This document shows, one piece after another, positions 33,736-45,780 of a stretch of 64,000 bases of DNA (within the stretch, counting starts at the first letter, position 1; every line of letters begins with the position of its first letter). A program made the translations under genes and the position numbers. The notes beneath the pieces were generated by a model that did not search any database, was not told the DNA's origin, and saw only the letters and a list, made by a program, of their open reading frames with translations. Source of the stretch: Halichoerus grypus (lineage: Eukaryota > Chordata > Mammalia > Carnivora > Phocidae); NCBI RefSeq assembly GCF_964656455.1, contig NC_135724.1, forward strand, positions 9,353,466 to 9,417,465, given 5' to 3'.

Positions 33736-36510
33736 TGGAAGGAAGCTGTCAGGCAGATGAAACCCTTGGCAGAGTACTTGCTGCTGGTTGCTCAATCTTA
33801 ACTATTGCTCTTCTTCCAAGGAGTTTCAGCCAACTTCCTGACATGTGTGGGTGGCCCTATATCACTTTTTATTACTTGGGAGACAAGAAAAATATTGATG
33901 ATAGTGATCACCAACCTGTTCATTTTTCACCTGATTCTAAGATATTTAAAATGTAGACTTTTTGTTTAAATTATTGATTTAACATGTAACATATTTTGAG
34001 AGATAAAAGCATTCTTGATATATTTGGATGATTAAATGACTATTTGCTGACCTAATACTCATTGTTAACATGGGGATTTTCTCAACTAGGGCACAAAGGA
34101 TCTGTGAAAAATTGTTATATGAATAAAATTACATTGTATATGCAAGAACTTCATGAATTCTCTATTTTACGTAACAATGAATGGGCTTTGCTCACTTAGG
34201 ATCTCCTATTGTCATCACAGTGTTTATCTGAGAGAAGGGACGCTGTGAAATTTCCTGTTTGTATTTCTCCTGCAGAGCCAGCCCTTTTTAGGATATAAAG
34301 ATGAAGAGACTGCTGTGACTGAAATCAATTCTGAGCTATAAAAGTCAACAGGTCTCCTTAAACAGCAATTTTTTTCTTCTTGTCAGTCTACAAAACCGTG
34401 GAAGATTGCAGTTAAACATCATTCTTGGTCATCTTAAGAGATGTCACAGTGTCTTGCATTATATATCATTCTAGTCAATTCACTGCAGTTGTATCTGTCA
34501 CTACAAAGCTCACCCTTGGAAAAGAAAAATGTAGGTCAAACCTGCTTGTATTATATACACAATTGGTTTCTTTAAATGTATATTGCACATTTAGAATGAA
34601 TGAGACGCCAATCTTGTGGAATATTCAGGGATATATGTGCCTCAGTTCCTCACTGTATCTCTTTGATATGGGAGATCACTTTCAGCATAAGGATGAGCGC
34701 AGATTAAACCATTTGAAGACCAAATGGCAGGCAGTGCTGTTTATCTTAACATAATTCCAAAAATAATATAAAATATCAATATTGAATCTCTTAAGCATGT
34801 GACTCTTGACAAATAAGTTTATTTTCTTTTTTATAGTTGAACAGAAACAGATGGCTCATAATAGTCCGATGAGATAAGTGTGTGTTTTCCTTCCGATGTT
34901 ATGAGTGTATTTCTATTATATGATTATATGTTTTCAAGAGAATAGGCACCAAATACAATCAAACATAAAGCATAAGCCTTAGGTTATGCAAACCTGTAAT
35001 AAAAAATGTGTATGATTGGTCTAAGAAATTTGATTCCTTTTTCAGTCTATTGCCAGCATGATAGTAAAAAGCAGTAAATGTACTTTCTGCTTTTCTCCTA
35101 GAGCATAGCAAATGACTGTAAACACCCAATTATTTTTTAAGCCAAATCTTTACTCCAAATGTTTACTATTTTCAAATTTAAATTTCCACATAGCTTAAAT
35201 ATGCTATTTTCATGTATATATATACACATATATACATGAGGTTGTGTACCTTGACAGAATTTTTATAGATAATGCATGCATAATTCTACATTTGTATTCT
35301 GCTGCATGAATAAGCTGCATATAGGCATTTAACAATTTTTGCCAAAGAAAAACGTTTAAGGGTTAAATGATCCAGCAACATCAGTTGCCCAATCAGGAGA
35401 GGGAGCAGGATCACAAAATTTGACATGTGAATGTGAGTAAAATATGAGGAAATCTGTGTACTTTTAAAAATTGGAGTTCTAACACCAAGGAGAGCATTTT
35501 CTAGTATCATAATGGGTTCCCTGTAGTTAAGGAAAAGTTTATCTTTCAAATAGATATCTTTTTGCACTCATAAATTATCTCTTATAACTTAAATAACATA
35601 TATACTGAACTGTAGAAGTGAATAGAGAACGAAGATATTCTTAGGATTCTTTACATTTAAGACCTTTACAAAAGTATCAATATAATTTAAGAATGAGAAT
35701 ATGTGAAGGAGTTATGATTTTTCTTTTTTTTATATGGGGGAAATATGTAAATAAACTATGATAAATTATTTGATTGAGGTATTAATATAAATAATGGAGC
35801 GTGAAACCATAAATAGAGCACAGGATCACATGAGCTTAAATTTCGTATCCTTTTATTGGTAATAGCTGAAAAACAAAACAACGGCTATTATAGATTTCCA
35901 TTCCCTGAGATTTGTCAGGTCAGACCATTAAGCCCTCCATTTGTTTTGTTTTACTTTAAAATGCAAGTGCTTACAAGTTTGATGATGCTTTTTTTTTTTA
36001 TTAAAGAATGCAAGGATAAAACAAATAAATTTGACTTCCAGAAGCTAATCAGTCTTTAAGAACCTGAACCAGATACCTACTGGTCTTAGATTTCTTATTC
36101 TTTAGGATAGATTTGTAGGTGGTATACTGTCTATAAACCTTTCTCTATTCTCCAGATATATCTTTGACTCTAGAAACTCAAGTTTTGAAACTACTTTTTA
36201 AGCCATTAGAGTATCTATTTAGAACATCCAGCATTATGAATCTGATTTTTTTATATTGTAAAGCACAATGTAAGATTTAGGGCACTTATTTTATTACCTT
36301 CTTCCGTGATGGTATATAATCTCCTGGGTTTTATATAATGTTGTACTAAGATGTGAAATAAATAAATACGTTCTATAAAAAAGACCAGTCACTCTTAAAA
36401 GAAGATTATGTTACTAAGAAAATAAGAAGCCACAATTATGTTTCTAATGGCTCACAATATTTATAATATTTAAGTAGAAGAGAGAGGAAATGGAAGGACA
36501 CCAAAATTTT
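33736..36510. other. Unassigned, apparently unique AT-rich DNA
   Basis: 2.8 kb with no recognised repeat. Open frames of 73-109 codons (for example 34425-34754 plus, 35286-35567 minus) lack any recognisable domain. A TATA/CA-rich stretch lies at 35214-35236. Confidence 0.4.
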
Positions 36511-36511
36511 C

Positions 36512-36548
36512 CTTTTCTTTCTTTCTTTCTTTTTTTTTTTTTTTTTTT
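36512..36548. repeat. (CTTT)n plus poly-T
   Basis: CTTT units to about 36531 followed by a T run to 36548. No SINE or L1 body follows, so it is a stand-alone tract. Confidence 0.9.
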
Positions 36549-36689
36549 GCTGTGCACTCTCAATTGCTGAGAGTGGTAAATTTTACCCCATCTATGTACT
36601 TCCTAACTCAAGAATATTGCACTTAGTCATCATCTCAAGTGAACTGAGGACCAAATATATCCTATATTTGAATAAGACACAGGCAAAAT

Positions 36690-37010
36690 CTTGTCCAACG
36701 CTCCAATTAATACACTGAAAAACATAAATATCTAAATTAGTGAAGAAATGTACCGTGTGTATAAACAGGAAAACTCAATAAAATAAAGTTGTGAATTCCC
36801 TCCAAATTGACTTGTCAATTCAATGATATCTAGTAAAAATTTCCTCTAGGACTTTGTATGAAAATTGACAAACCTATTATTAAACTCATATAAGAGACCA
36901 AATGGTCAAGAAGAACATTAAAGACAGTTTTGTATGGGAACAAAGCAGAATGACTTACCCTGACAAATACCAAGATTAATTATAAAGTTATAGTCATTGA
37001 GACAATATGT
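36690..37010 (+). mobile_element. Ancient L1 ORF2 fragment
   Basis: Plus-strand L1 ORF2 C-terminal area: TTCCCTCCAAATTGACTTG, ATGAAAATTGACAAACC, TAAACTCATATAAGAGACC, CAAGATTAATTATAAAGTTATAG. No frame intact. Confidence 0.55.
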
Positions 37011-37145
37011 TAAAACGTTTAAGAAGAAAGGAAGTGAATTTATTAGTATTTGTATTGTGTAAGAAGAAAAAGAGAAACATCTGCGACTCTCAAAACACAA
37101 TAAATTTCCTCTAAACCATCTGCCACTTTTTAAATGATTTTTTGT

Positions 37146-37182
37146 TTTATTTTATTTTATTTTATTTTATTTTATTTTATTT
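37146..37182. repeat. (TTTTA)7 microsatellite
   Basis: Near-perfect TTTTA pentanucleotide units, followed by TTTA units. Confidence 0.93.
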
Positions 37183-38082
37183 ATTTATTTTCAAAATGTT
37201 ATTTATTTATTTTGTCATGGGCTCATAATTGTAATTCCATCCTCTGGCCATTGTGTATGTCAATTAATCTTGGTATTTTCAACTACATGAGACCAGACTC
37301 TATGTCTATTTTAATCCCTGCTCTGTACCCATCACCTAACACAATCTCTTCCATATGTTTAGCCAAAATACTTATTTTTGAATGTGTATTCTTAATACTA
37401 CTAAGTAAAAAGTATGTTTAATTTACATAATGATTGAGATGCTGAAAAACACAGATTGCTTTAGTCACAGAAAGTAGAGGATTCTGCATTTTCTCATCAA
37501 GGAAGGTGTATCTGCTCACATAGAATAACATTTCTTTATACCTATTAAGATTTTAGAGTGTGGTGGAAACAATGAGGAAACTCGTTCCCATTACAGGGGA
37601 ATGTATTTGTATAGACATACATACATATTTATATATACATACATATTATCTCTAGATATGTGATATATATATATATATACCTTTATCTATATCTGTATTT
37701 ATATCTATATTATATCTCATTGCCACCATGTTGCTTGCTTTATTTCCCTTAAAAATAGTTGTTTTATTTCCTCAGTACGTATATAGTGAGTGGTCTGGAA
37801 AAATATTTATGTTTCAAAGCATATAGGTGGAAGACATCTGGGCTCCTGGTTATATTCTGTTTCTGACCTGGGTTGTGTTCACTTCATATTTCACTGAGGT
37901 TTACCTTTAAGATTTGTGCACATTTCAGTTTGTTTGATATACTTTAATAAATATGTTCTAAAAATTGAGCTTGTTCCTACAGACGGAAATGTAAGTTAGA
38001 AACTCCAATATATGTACAGAAGGGGAGTCTTCCAGAGAAGAAATAAATGGAAACAAAATAAAATATGTTATTTTTCTTATTT
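37183..38082. other. Unassigned AT-rich DNA with a TA/CA-rich tract
   Basis: A compound TATA/ATAC tract lies at about 37612-37715, including (TA)8 near 37662-37678. No gene recognised. Confidence 0.4.
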
Positions 38083-38090
38083 TTAATTGA

Positions 38091-38720
38091 TCTACAAAGA
38101 TTATGAGGAGTCCAGCTCTGTGCCATAATCTTAGAAGTGATGTTTCAGGCCTGACTATGGGCAATTACGAGGCTCTCCCTGACCTTATGGGGGAAGCTGA
38201 CTTTGCCAACGTACTCGATGCACATCTTCGCACTGCAGGCTCTGGAGCAGAGGATCAGCCTGCCCTGGGGGTCCAGGCTCAGACACATACCTGCATTTCT
38301 AACCTAGTGTCTCCACGCAGAGGCCTCTTTATGGGCAGGGCTCTCACCTGAAGCTTTTCCCAGGCATCTCTGCTGAGACTTTCTTATCTGGGGCCTTCAA
38401 GACATTTTCCTCCATTCTGACTCAGTACTCATTACTTTTCCTCTCCTAATCCCCCCCCTTTCCCTGACCACCAGGCCCATAAGTTGCAGAAGGCTGCTTG
38501 GAGCTCTCTTGGCAATATGAAAGTCCCCCTCCTATCTGTGCTGATCCATCTGATCCTCCCTTGTTGCCATTCTGTGGGGAAACATGGAACGTGGCAGAAG
38601 CCACGTCCCTCTCCTCCTTAACCTTTTCTTTACACTTTTGCAGTGAGTGAATAAAAAATTCACTTACAGTTTGGCTCATTGTCTTAATTGACCAGCGTAA
38701 CACCTGGACGCTCAGAACTC
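38091..38720 (+). other. GC-richer block with AATAAA; unclassified LTR-like element
   Basis: About 600 bp clearly richer in G and C than its surroundings, with many C-rich runs. Near its right end it has CTTTACACTTTTGCAGTG followed by AATAAA at 38650-38655 and a GT-rich stretch, an arrangement seen in LTR R regions and in mRNA 3' ends. The same 8 bases, TTAATTGA, lie at 38083-38090 and 38684-38691, a possible target repeat for a 593-bp insert. There are no clear TG...CA ends. Open frames on both strands (38103-38351 plus; 38446-38868 minus, 140 codons) have no recognised domain. It could be an old LTR or a 3' UTR-like retrocopy. Confidence 0.35.
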
Positions 38721-38999
38721 TTGACAAATAGCTATCAAAATAATAATAGCAACAATGTATTGGGTGATTGTAGCATATGGATAAGTGAAATGAATGACAG
38801 CAATATCCCGAGAAACAAGAGGTAAGAAGTGGAAATTCTTTGTTACAAGTGACCTGCATTACATGCAAAGCAGTATATTGTTACCTGAAGGTAGATTTAG
38901 ATTGGTTTAAAAAATATGTTGTAAACGCTAGAGCAACCACTAGTTTTTTTTTAAAGAAGTATAATTGATACCCTCAGAGAAGAGACAGAATGAAATCAT

Positions 39000-39788
39000 A
39001 TAATGTTCAACAGAAACCAGAAGACTCAAGAAAAGGGGAAAAAAAAAACAAAAAACAAATTCAAGAAATAGAAAGCAGTTTCAGATATGATATTTATCTG
39101 ACCATATCAATAACCACTTTAAATGTGGATAATCTAGTATACCAAATAAAAGACTGAGATTGTCGAAGTGCAGAAAAAAGATGATACCCAATCATTTGTT
39201 GTCTACAAAATACTTTTTAAATGTAAAGGCACAAGTTCAAAGTGAAAGAATGGAGAAAGGTATGCTATGTTAACACTAATGAAATGAAAGATTGAATATC
39301 AATACTAATTTCAGACAAAGCAGACTTCAGAACTAGGAGGATTATCACAGATAATGAGGAGCACTACACGAATAAAGGTGCCAGTTTTCCAAGAAGACAT
39401 AACAATCCTAAATGTATGTGAAACTCATATAAACATCAAAATAATAAAAAATGAATATAAAAATAAATGGGGGAAATACAGAACTGAAAGGAGAAATAGA
39501 CAAATGCAGTGTTCTAGTTCAAGACTTCCATACCACCTGTCAGCTATTTATAAATCAAAAAGGCAGAAAATCATTAAGGATATAGTTGACCTGAACAACA
39601 ATATCAATCAACTTAATATAATTGACATTTAGACATCACTCCATCTAACACCAGCAAAATATATATTCTTTTTAAGTTCACATGTTTGTTGACAAGTTTA
39701 ATGGGTGGAGACTTTGGGGATATTGGGATGGAATAAATACATTTTGCATGGGAAACTGACATAAATTTTTGGAGGAGAGAAGGCAGAC
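39000..39788 (+). mobile_element. Ancient L1 ORF2, endonuclease region
   Basis: Plus-strand L1. AAATAAAAGACTGAGATTGTC at 39146, ATTTCAGACAAAGCAGACTTC at 39309, CAAGAAGACATAACAATCC near 39390 and AGGCAGAAAATCATTAAGG near 39561 follow the order of the ORF2 apurinic endonuclease domain. The 92-codon frame 39354-39632 is a surviving piece of it, with an EDITILNV motif. The last ~90 bases (39700-39788) belong to an unclassified old repeat. All ORF2 function is lost. Confidence 0.7.
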
Positions 39789-39946
39789 TGTGGTAGGCAG
39801 AATAATGACTCCCCTACAAGGTCTAAGATCCAATGCCTGAAACCTGTGAATATGTTATCTTATGTGGAAAAAGATACTTTGTAGATGTGGTTAAATTAAC
39901 AATCTTGAGAAGGAAAGATTATCCTGGAATATCCAAAGATACAAAA
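39789..39946 (+). mobile_element. MLT1-type MaLR LTR, 5' part
   Basis: Starts TGTGGTAGGCAGAATAATG and continues AACCTGTGAATATGTTATC, AAATTAACAATCTTGAG and GATTATCCTGGAATATCC, the opening of an MLT1D/E-like LTR. The 3' two-thirds are missing. It lies between the L1 endonuclease and RT parts. Confidence 0.75.
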
Positions 39947-39949
39947 GAC

Positions 39950-40788
39950 CAAAATTCACATAAGGAGACATACATAAATTGAATAGTCCTATATTTATTT
40001 AAAAATTAAGAGCCTCCCAACAAGGAAAGTTCCAAGCCTAGATGAATTTACTAGTGAATTGTACCAAATATTTAATGAAGGAATTATACCGAGTTTCCAC
40101 GATCTCTTCTAGAAAATAGAAGCTGAGATCATACTTCCTAACTTATTCAATGAAGCAAGCATCACCCTAATACCACACTAGACAAAGATATTACAAAATA
40201 GGAAAACCACAGACTGGTATCTTTCACAAACACAGTTGCAAAAATCCTCAACAAAGTATTAGCAAATCAGTTTCAAGGATGTATAAAAAATTGTACACCA
40301 TGGTCAAGTGGAATTTATTCCAGGTATGCAAAACTGGTTAGACATTTAAAAATCAGTTAATGCATCATATCATTAAATCAAATAACACAAATCATATGAT
40401 CACATAAATTATCACAATAAAAGCAGTTGGTAAAACGCAACACCCATTCATAATAAAAACTCTCAGCAAACTAGGAATAGAGGGCAACATCCTCAACTTG
40501 AGAAAAAAAAATTCTATATAAAAAGTTACAGCTGAAATCATGGTTAAGAGTGAGAAACCAAACACTCACCCCCTAAGATTAGGAATAAAATAAGAATACT
40601 GTCTCTACAATTATTGAATATCATATGGGAAGTCTTAATGCAGTTGGACAAGAAAAGAAAATGTGTAGTTTTGGAAGGAATAAATACAATTATCTTTGTT
40701 TGATGTTTATGTATGTATGATGTTTATGAACAACATCAAAAAGAATTGAAAAAAAAATCTTCTGGAACAGATGAGCAGGTATAGGATG
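39950..40788 (+). mobile_element. Ancient L1 ORF2, reverse transcriptase region
   Basis: Same L1 continuing: CCTCCCAACAAGGAAAGTTC, CTAGTGAATTGTACCAAATATT, CATCACCCTAATACCACACTAG, CAACACCCATTCATAATAAAAAC and AAACTAGGAATAGAGGGC follow the RT-domain order. Frames are broken many times. Confidence 0.75.
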
Positions 40789-41233
40789 GTTGCAATATGC
40801 AAGATGTATTGGCCGCCATAACAAAATATCAAACATTGGATGGCTTGAAACAACACACATTTATTATTCCATAATTCTGGAGGCTAAAAGTCTGAAATCA
40901 ATGTGTCAGTGGAGCCATGCTCCTTCTGACAGCCTGGGGAAGAATCACTCCTTGCCTCTTCTAGCTTCTGATGTTGGCCTTCCTTGGCTTGTGGAGGCAT
41001 CATGGCAGTCATATGGCTGTCTTCTGTGTGTGTTATTATTTTCTTCCATCTGTTGGTGACTGTTGGTGACTTATAATAATTCCTCTTTTTTATAAGGACA
41101 CCAGTCATGTAGGATTAAGGCAGACCTAATCTCATTTTAACTTAATTAACTCTGTAAAGACCCTGTTTCCAAATAAGGTCACTTTCTGCGGTACTGGGGG
41201 TATTTTGGAGGAACACAATTCAACTCCTGACAC
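40789..41233 (-). mobile_element. MLT1C-like MaLR LTR
   Basis: Antisense LTR running from GATGTATTGGCCGCCATAAC to CAATTCAACTCCTGACA. Landmarks: ATAATTCTGGAGGCTAAAAG, CTTGCCTCTTCTAGCTTCTG, TATAAGGACACCAGTCATG and CCAAATAAGGTCACTTTC. It splits the L1 between the RT region and the C-terminus. Confidence 0.85.
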
Positions 41234-42180
41234 AAAGTTAACATTCAAATTCAATGTTTTCCAATGCCAGCAATGAAAAATTTGAAATTAAAAATATACT
41301 TTACAGTAACACCAAAAATGAAATATATAGATGTTAAATACTAGGAGAATATGTAGTATCTATGTGCATCTGAAAAATAGAAAAAAATCTAAATAAATGG
41401 AAGGGATAGTCTATGTTCATGAATTGGAAGATACAATATTATAAAATTATCAACTCTTCCTATCTTGATCTATAGATCTAGTACAATCCACTCAAAATCA
41501 CAGCAAGCTATTTTGTAGATACTGATTCTGTGTTCATGTGCAAAAGCAAAGAGTGAGGATAGCCAGCCTAATACTGAAAAAAGAACAAAGTTGGAAGGCC
41601 CACGCTACCTAATTTCTGAGATTCCAAGCCATACAGTGGGGGCAAAAATATAACCGTATAGATCAATGGGACAGCATAGAAGGCCTACAAATGGATCCAC
41701 ACCAATATGGTCAACTGATCTTTAACAAAGGAACAAAAGCAATTCAATGAAGAAAGGATATAGTCTTTTCAATGACACTGGAAGTAACCAAGTTGCACTT
41801 CAATATGTGAATTGAGAAACAAACAATAGTACATCCATACAATGGAATATTATTCAGTGATAAAAATAAATGAGCTATCAAGCCACGAAAAGCTAAGTTT
41901 GAATCTTAAGTGCACATTGGTAAGTGAAGAATCCAGTCTGAAAATCTTGAATACTGTCCGATTCCAGTTACATGACATTTTGGAAAAGGCAAATCTACAG
42001 AGACAGTAAGACAGATCAGAATTTCAGAGATGGAGGAAAGGATAAAAAAGCAAAGCTTAAGAGATTTTTTTAGGGTAGTGAAACTATTCAGTATGATACT
42101 GTAGTTGTGGATACATGACAGTATGCATTTGTCAAAACCCATTGAACTTTTCATCACCAAGTATGAAATGTAATATTGAC
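41234..42180 (+). mobile_element. Ancient L1 ORF2 C-terminus and 3' UTR
   Basis: The L1 resumes: CAGTAACACCAAAAATG, TGTTCATGAATTGGAAGATAC, AGAACAAAGTTGGAAGGCC, CTTTAACAAAGGAACAAAAGC, then CATACAATGGAATATTATTC near 41837 and an old-L1 3' UTR with GATACATGACAGTATGCATTTG. With the two upstream pieces it gives ORF2 in the right order over about 3.1 kb. Confidence 0.75.
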
Positions 42181-42821
42181 AAATAAAAAAAAATCATTTA
42201 GGATGTCAGGAGAATCTCAAGATAGAGTGCAAAATGTGATAAGATAATCTGACTCTGTTATGAATATATGAAACCATCTCACTGAAGGAAGGTGGATGGG
42301 GAGCTGCTAACCTAAGTAACTTTAAAATAAGTTAAGTCAGTAAGACTAAAGGAAAAACAAACAAAAATCTGTACTTTAACACCTTACTCTAGTTTGTAAA
42401 GTTGTTTCCTAAGACCGTACTGGTTAGCAAAGTCTGACTGGTGATGTTATTCATGCACATGGAATTGGATTGGATGGCAAATGGTAGGAGCCAAGTTTCT
42501 CACTGTTAGAGTGGGAAGTACACACATGTAAGGGGAAGAGGCTAAAATAATCCACATGGGTAATGGATTTGAGTTTGAGCTCATGTTTTGCTTAATAAAG
42601 CTATGAATATTTTCTTATAGAAATATATGTTTATATTTTATACATGGGATGGTATATACACATCTATATTTTCTTGCTCTGTCAGGTGAGAGAGCCAGAA
42701 ACAATGGCACTTTAATAGCAACCAACTTTCCAAGCCTACAGTTTGATTTCTAATATCATTAGAGAATATCTAATACCTCTTGAAAAATAATAGAGCCTTG
42801 ACGGATTCTAGAATCAGTCAT

Positions 42822-42873
42822 AAATAAATAAATGACTGAAATAGATAAATAAATGACCAAATAAATAAATATA
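42822..42873. repeat. (AAAT)n interrupted
   Basis: Three short AAAT blocks separated by GACTG and GACC. Confidence 0.9.
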
Positions 42874-42874
42874 T

Positions 42875-43735
42875 GCACACCATGACTTCCTTTCAAAGAG
42901 CATAGTATGGAAAGGGGGATGCAGGGAAGGTCAACTTTCCAGTAGAGAAACCTGGCTAACACTACCTCAGGTGATCAAGGTCAATATTAACAGTGATGAA
43001 TCATGTCGATAGTTTATCTTCTTGGTTTGATGTGATGAGAATGGCACTTTCTGTCTGGTCTTTCTATCAAAAACCCAAACTCCATGAGAGACTATGGACT
43101 CTGAGAAACAAACTGAGGGTTCTAGAGGGGAGGGGAGTGGGGGGATGGGTCAGCCTGGTGATGGGTATTAAAGAGGGCACATACTGCATGGAGCACTGGG
43201 TATTATACGCAAACAATGAATCATGGAACACCACACCAAAAACTAATGATATAATGTATGGTGATTAACATAACATAATAATAATAAAAAAAAAACTCCA
43301 GTGTAATCATGAGAAAAATATCGGACATCTCAATAGTGGGACATTCTAAAACATAACTGACCAGTACTCCTAAAAGCTGACAAGGTCATTGAAACAAGGA
43401 AAGCCTGACAAATTGTCACAACCAAGAGGATCCTAAGAAGACATGATAACTAATTATAATATATTGTCTTAGATGGGATTTTGGAACAGAAAAAGAGCAT
43501 TAGGTTAAAAACTAGGAAAATCTGAATAAAGTACGAACTTCAGTTAATACAAACGTACCAAAATTGGTTTATCAATTGTAAAAAAAAAAAAAAAGAAAGA
43601 AAGAAAGTGTACCATAGTAATGTAAAAGTTTAACAATAGGGATATCTGCGAGGGGCATATGAAACTCTGCAATGTTTTTGCCGAGATTTTATAATCTAAA
43701 ACTATTCTAAAATAAAATATTTTTTAAATGTACAA
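42875..43735 (+). mobile_element. Old L1-like 3' UTR, split by a young L1 tail
   Basis: Left part 42875-43084 (CAAAGAGCATAGTATGG, GAGAAACCTGGCTAACAC, TTGGTTTGATGTGATGAG) and right part 43293-43735 (CATGAGAAAAATATCGGAC, GGGACATTCTAAAACATAAC, GGAACAGAAAAAGAGCATTAGG, TCTAAAACTATTCTAAAATAAA) read as one common mammalian 3' terminal repeat that I associate with old L1. The class is from memory. A (GAAA)n tract lies at about 43579-43608. Confidence 0.5.
43085..43292 (+). mobile_element. Young carnivore L1 3' end with TSD
   Basis: 5'-truncated L1 3' UTR: TGAGAGACTATGGACTCTG, GAAACAAACTGAGGGTTC, CTGGTGATGGGTATTAAAG, GGAGCACTGGGTATTATACG, an A-rich tail. The perfect 8-bp TSD AAACTCCA is at 43077-43084 and 43293-43300. 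Confidence 0.88.
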
Positions 43736-44033
43736 AAAATAAGGAACAACCATGATATATCTCTACAGATATATAAAGTCAACAATGTACATTTTGATGC
43801 ATATGCTATGGTTCTAATTTTTCTGTAACAGAATCAAGATTCCAAAGTCTTCAGGAAGATAGGAAAACAACAAAAAAGAAACAGTGCTGTGTCATGGAGA
43901 GAAACACCACAACCACAACCACACAGCAGCGATCGAGCTCCTTCCCAGCCCATCACTGTTTTCTTTCCACTCAGTTGAGTCTCACTTTCCCATAAATGCT
44001 ATAAGTATTTCTTTCTTATAAACACTGTCATTA

Positions 44034-44112
44034 ACATGATGCACGCAAAGCCCTTGATATAGGGCCTCACCCAGAGTAAATGAGCAATATGTGGTAGCAA
44101 TTATAATTATTA
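44034..44112 (+). mobile_element. MIR 3' fragment
   Basis: GCACGCAAAGCCCTTGATATAG, then GAGTAAATGAGCAATATGTG and CAATTATAATTATT match the MIR 3' end. Confidence 0.5.
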
Positions 44113-44658
44113 GAGGGACTAAAATTACTCTACCAGATGGTAGTCCCTATAGCTGCATCATGATGATGACGTTTCATAATCACAAGGCAGAATGTAAAAT
44201 TCAGAGTAAATATCGGTCTCAGTGAATTTTAAAATGTAAACGACTTGAATAAGCTTTAGTTTTTGGAAGCCCACCCCTTTAGGACTTTTCCTGGGAAACT
44301 TGTTGATGGTAAATTTACTTTTCTATTTCTCAATCCTATAGATGCTTCAGGACATTTTCTTTTAAGAGGAGAGGCTGAACCATATGGGTATTGGCAATGT
44401 CGCGTGACATGGGGCTGGCAAAAAGGTGTGAGTCCAGCAAATTAAAGGTTGATGGGGACATGAGGCTACTTGCAAGCTTCAGGGTTCACAATGAGGTGGT
44501 GCCACTGGGAGACAACCCCGTGGAGAAGGAGTTGACACTCTTGTGAAGGGCAACAGCGGGAATTCAGCAGACAGGCAGCACCATGTGGGGAGATGGATGA
44601 TTTTGGAGTGGAAAGACCCGAAAGGATACTTAGGAACATCTGTGCACTTACAGGGCGG
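44113..44658. other. Unassigned DNA
   Basis: The 60-codon plus-strand frame at 44263-44445 and overlapping frames near 44479-44778 show no recognisable domain. No repeat recognised before the LTR. Confidence 0.35.
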
Positions 44659-45037
44659 TGCTATGGTCCGAATGCTTGTGTGTGTTGTCCCCCGCACCCA
44701 CCCACCTCAAGTTCACATGCTGAGATTCTAATGCCCAATGTGATGGTTTTCAGAGCTGGGCCTTTGGGACGTACTTAGGTCGTGAGCACGGAGCCTTCAT
44801 GAATGGAATCAGTGCTTGTATAAGAGAGACCCTAGAGATCTCCCCCATCCCTGCCACCCTGTGAGGACCCAGTGAGAAGTTAGCAGTCTGCAACCCAGAA
44901 GAAGGCCTTCACAGAAACTGGCCATGCTGACGCCCTGATCTTGGACTTCCAGCCTCCAGAATTGGAGAAATGAATTTCTGTTTATAAGCTACTGAGTTTG
45001 TGCCATTTTGTTATAGCGGTCTGAATGGACTAAGACA
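44659..45037 (+). mobile_element. MLT1A-type MaLR LTR, full length
   Basis: Runs from TGCTATGGTCCGAATGC to CTGAATGGACTAAGACA, with CAATGTGATGGTTTTCAG, GTGAGGACCCAGTGAGAAG, CTGATCTTGGACTTCCAGCC and ATGAATTTCTGTTTATAAGC in order. No internal retroviral sequence is adjacent: a solitary LTR. No clear 5-bp TSD. Confidence 0.9.
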
Positions 45038-45664
45038 AATTTAGAAATTATTTAAAAAACAAACAAACAAAAAACACTTGCAAATTGGCTGTATTGAGGG
45101 GAACTTGATATACAGAAATGTGCGGATGAGTGAAATAGGTGAATAAATTTGAGTTACTGTTTTTAATACAGCCATATTGTTATTCCCAACTATGACTAAT
45201 GACAAAGATGATGGGAAGTGTCCTCTTAGCTGGACTAAGTCATCCTGACTCCGGGCCTTCAATCTCCCTTTTCTTGGATAATTTACTGTAGAAAACTCCT
45301 AATTGTACATTCTCTCAGTGCACATTTGAGATGAAAAATTTTTAAGCCTCTTGCTAGTTTGACATCCCAGGGTTGTCTTTCTCTTTGAAATGTAAATCAA
45401 GGGAAAGAATCCCCCCACCTCCCAGTCTCTGTGGGCTGGTAGGAGCCGGACCTCTGCCAGTGCATGCTCCAGGTTGTAAAACCAATTTCTTAAACACTTA
45501 CTGCCTCTCATTTCCACAGAATTGAGCTGAGACTCAGTTCTGGCCTTTCTGCCTATGGTAACAGCCTTGAAGAAGAGAGTCTCCTTCGCCTGTTTAATTT
45601 GGTCTGGTGTAATTTTTTCTTTGACCCTGGGAATATTTTGATGACGGATATAACAAAGGGCATA
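45038..45664. other. Unassigned DNA
   Basis: A short (AAAC)n tract lies at about 45055-45072. No gene recognised. Confidence 0.4.
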
Positions 45665-45780
45665 ATATAGTATTGCTGAATGTATTTGGAACAGAAATCA
45701 AAAGATCTGAATTCCAGTTCTGAGTGTGTCATTTTCTATTTGGCCCATGGCAATTGATATACTTTCTGAGAGCTTCAGGA
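45665..45780 (+). mobile_element. Possible MIR fragment
   Basis: AGATCTGAATTCCAGTTCTGAG followed by TGTGTCATTTTCTATTTGG and GAGAGCTTCAG keeps MIR core spacing. Diverged. Confidence 0.35.

Noticed and set aside
34425..34754. 109-codon plus-strand open frame
   Set aside because: No recognised family and nothing around it suggesting exons; length is within chance expectation for this composition.
38446..38868. 140-codon minus-strand open frame
   Set aside because: Antisense to an LTR-like GC-richer block, with Gly/Ser/Gln-rich low-complexity composition and no recognised domain. Not supported as a gene.
6252..45037. Possible provirus from several MaLR LTRs
   Set aside because: The LTRs differ in subtype and orientation, are 4-20 kb or more apart, and no gag/pol sequence lies between them. 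They are solitary or partial LTRs.
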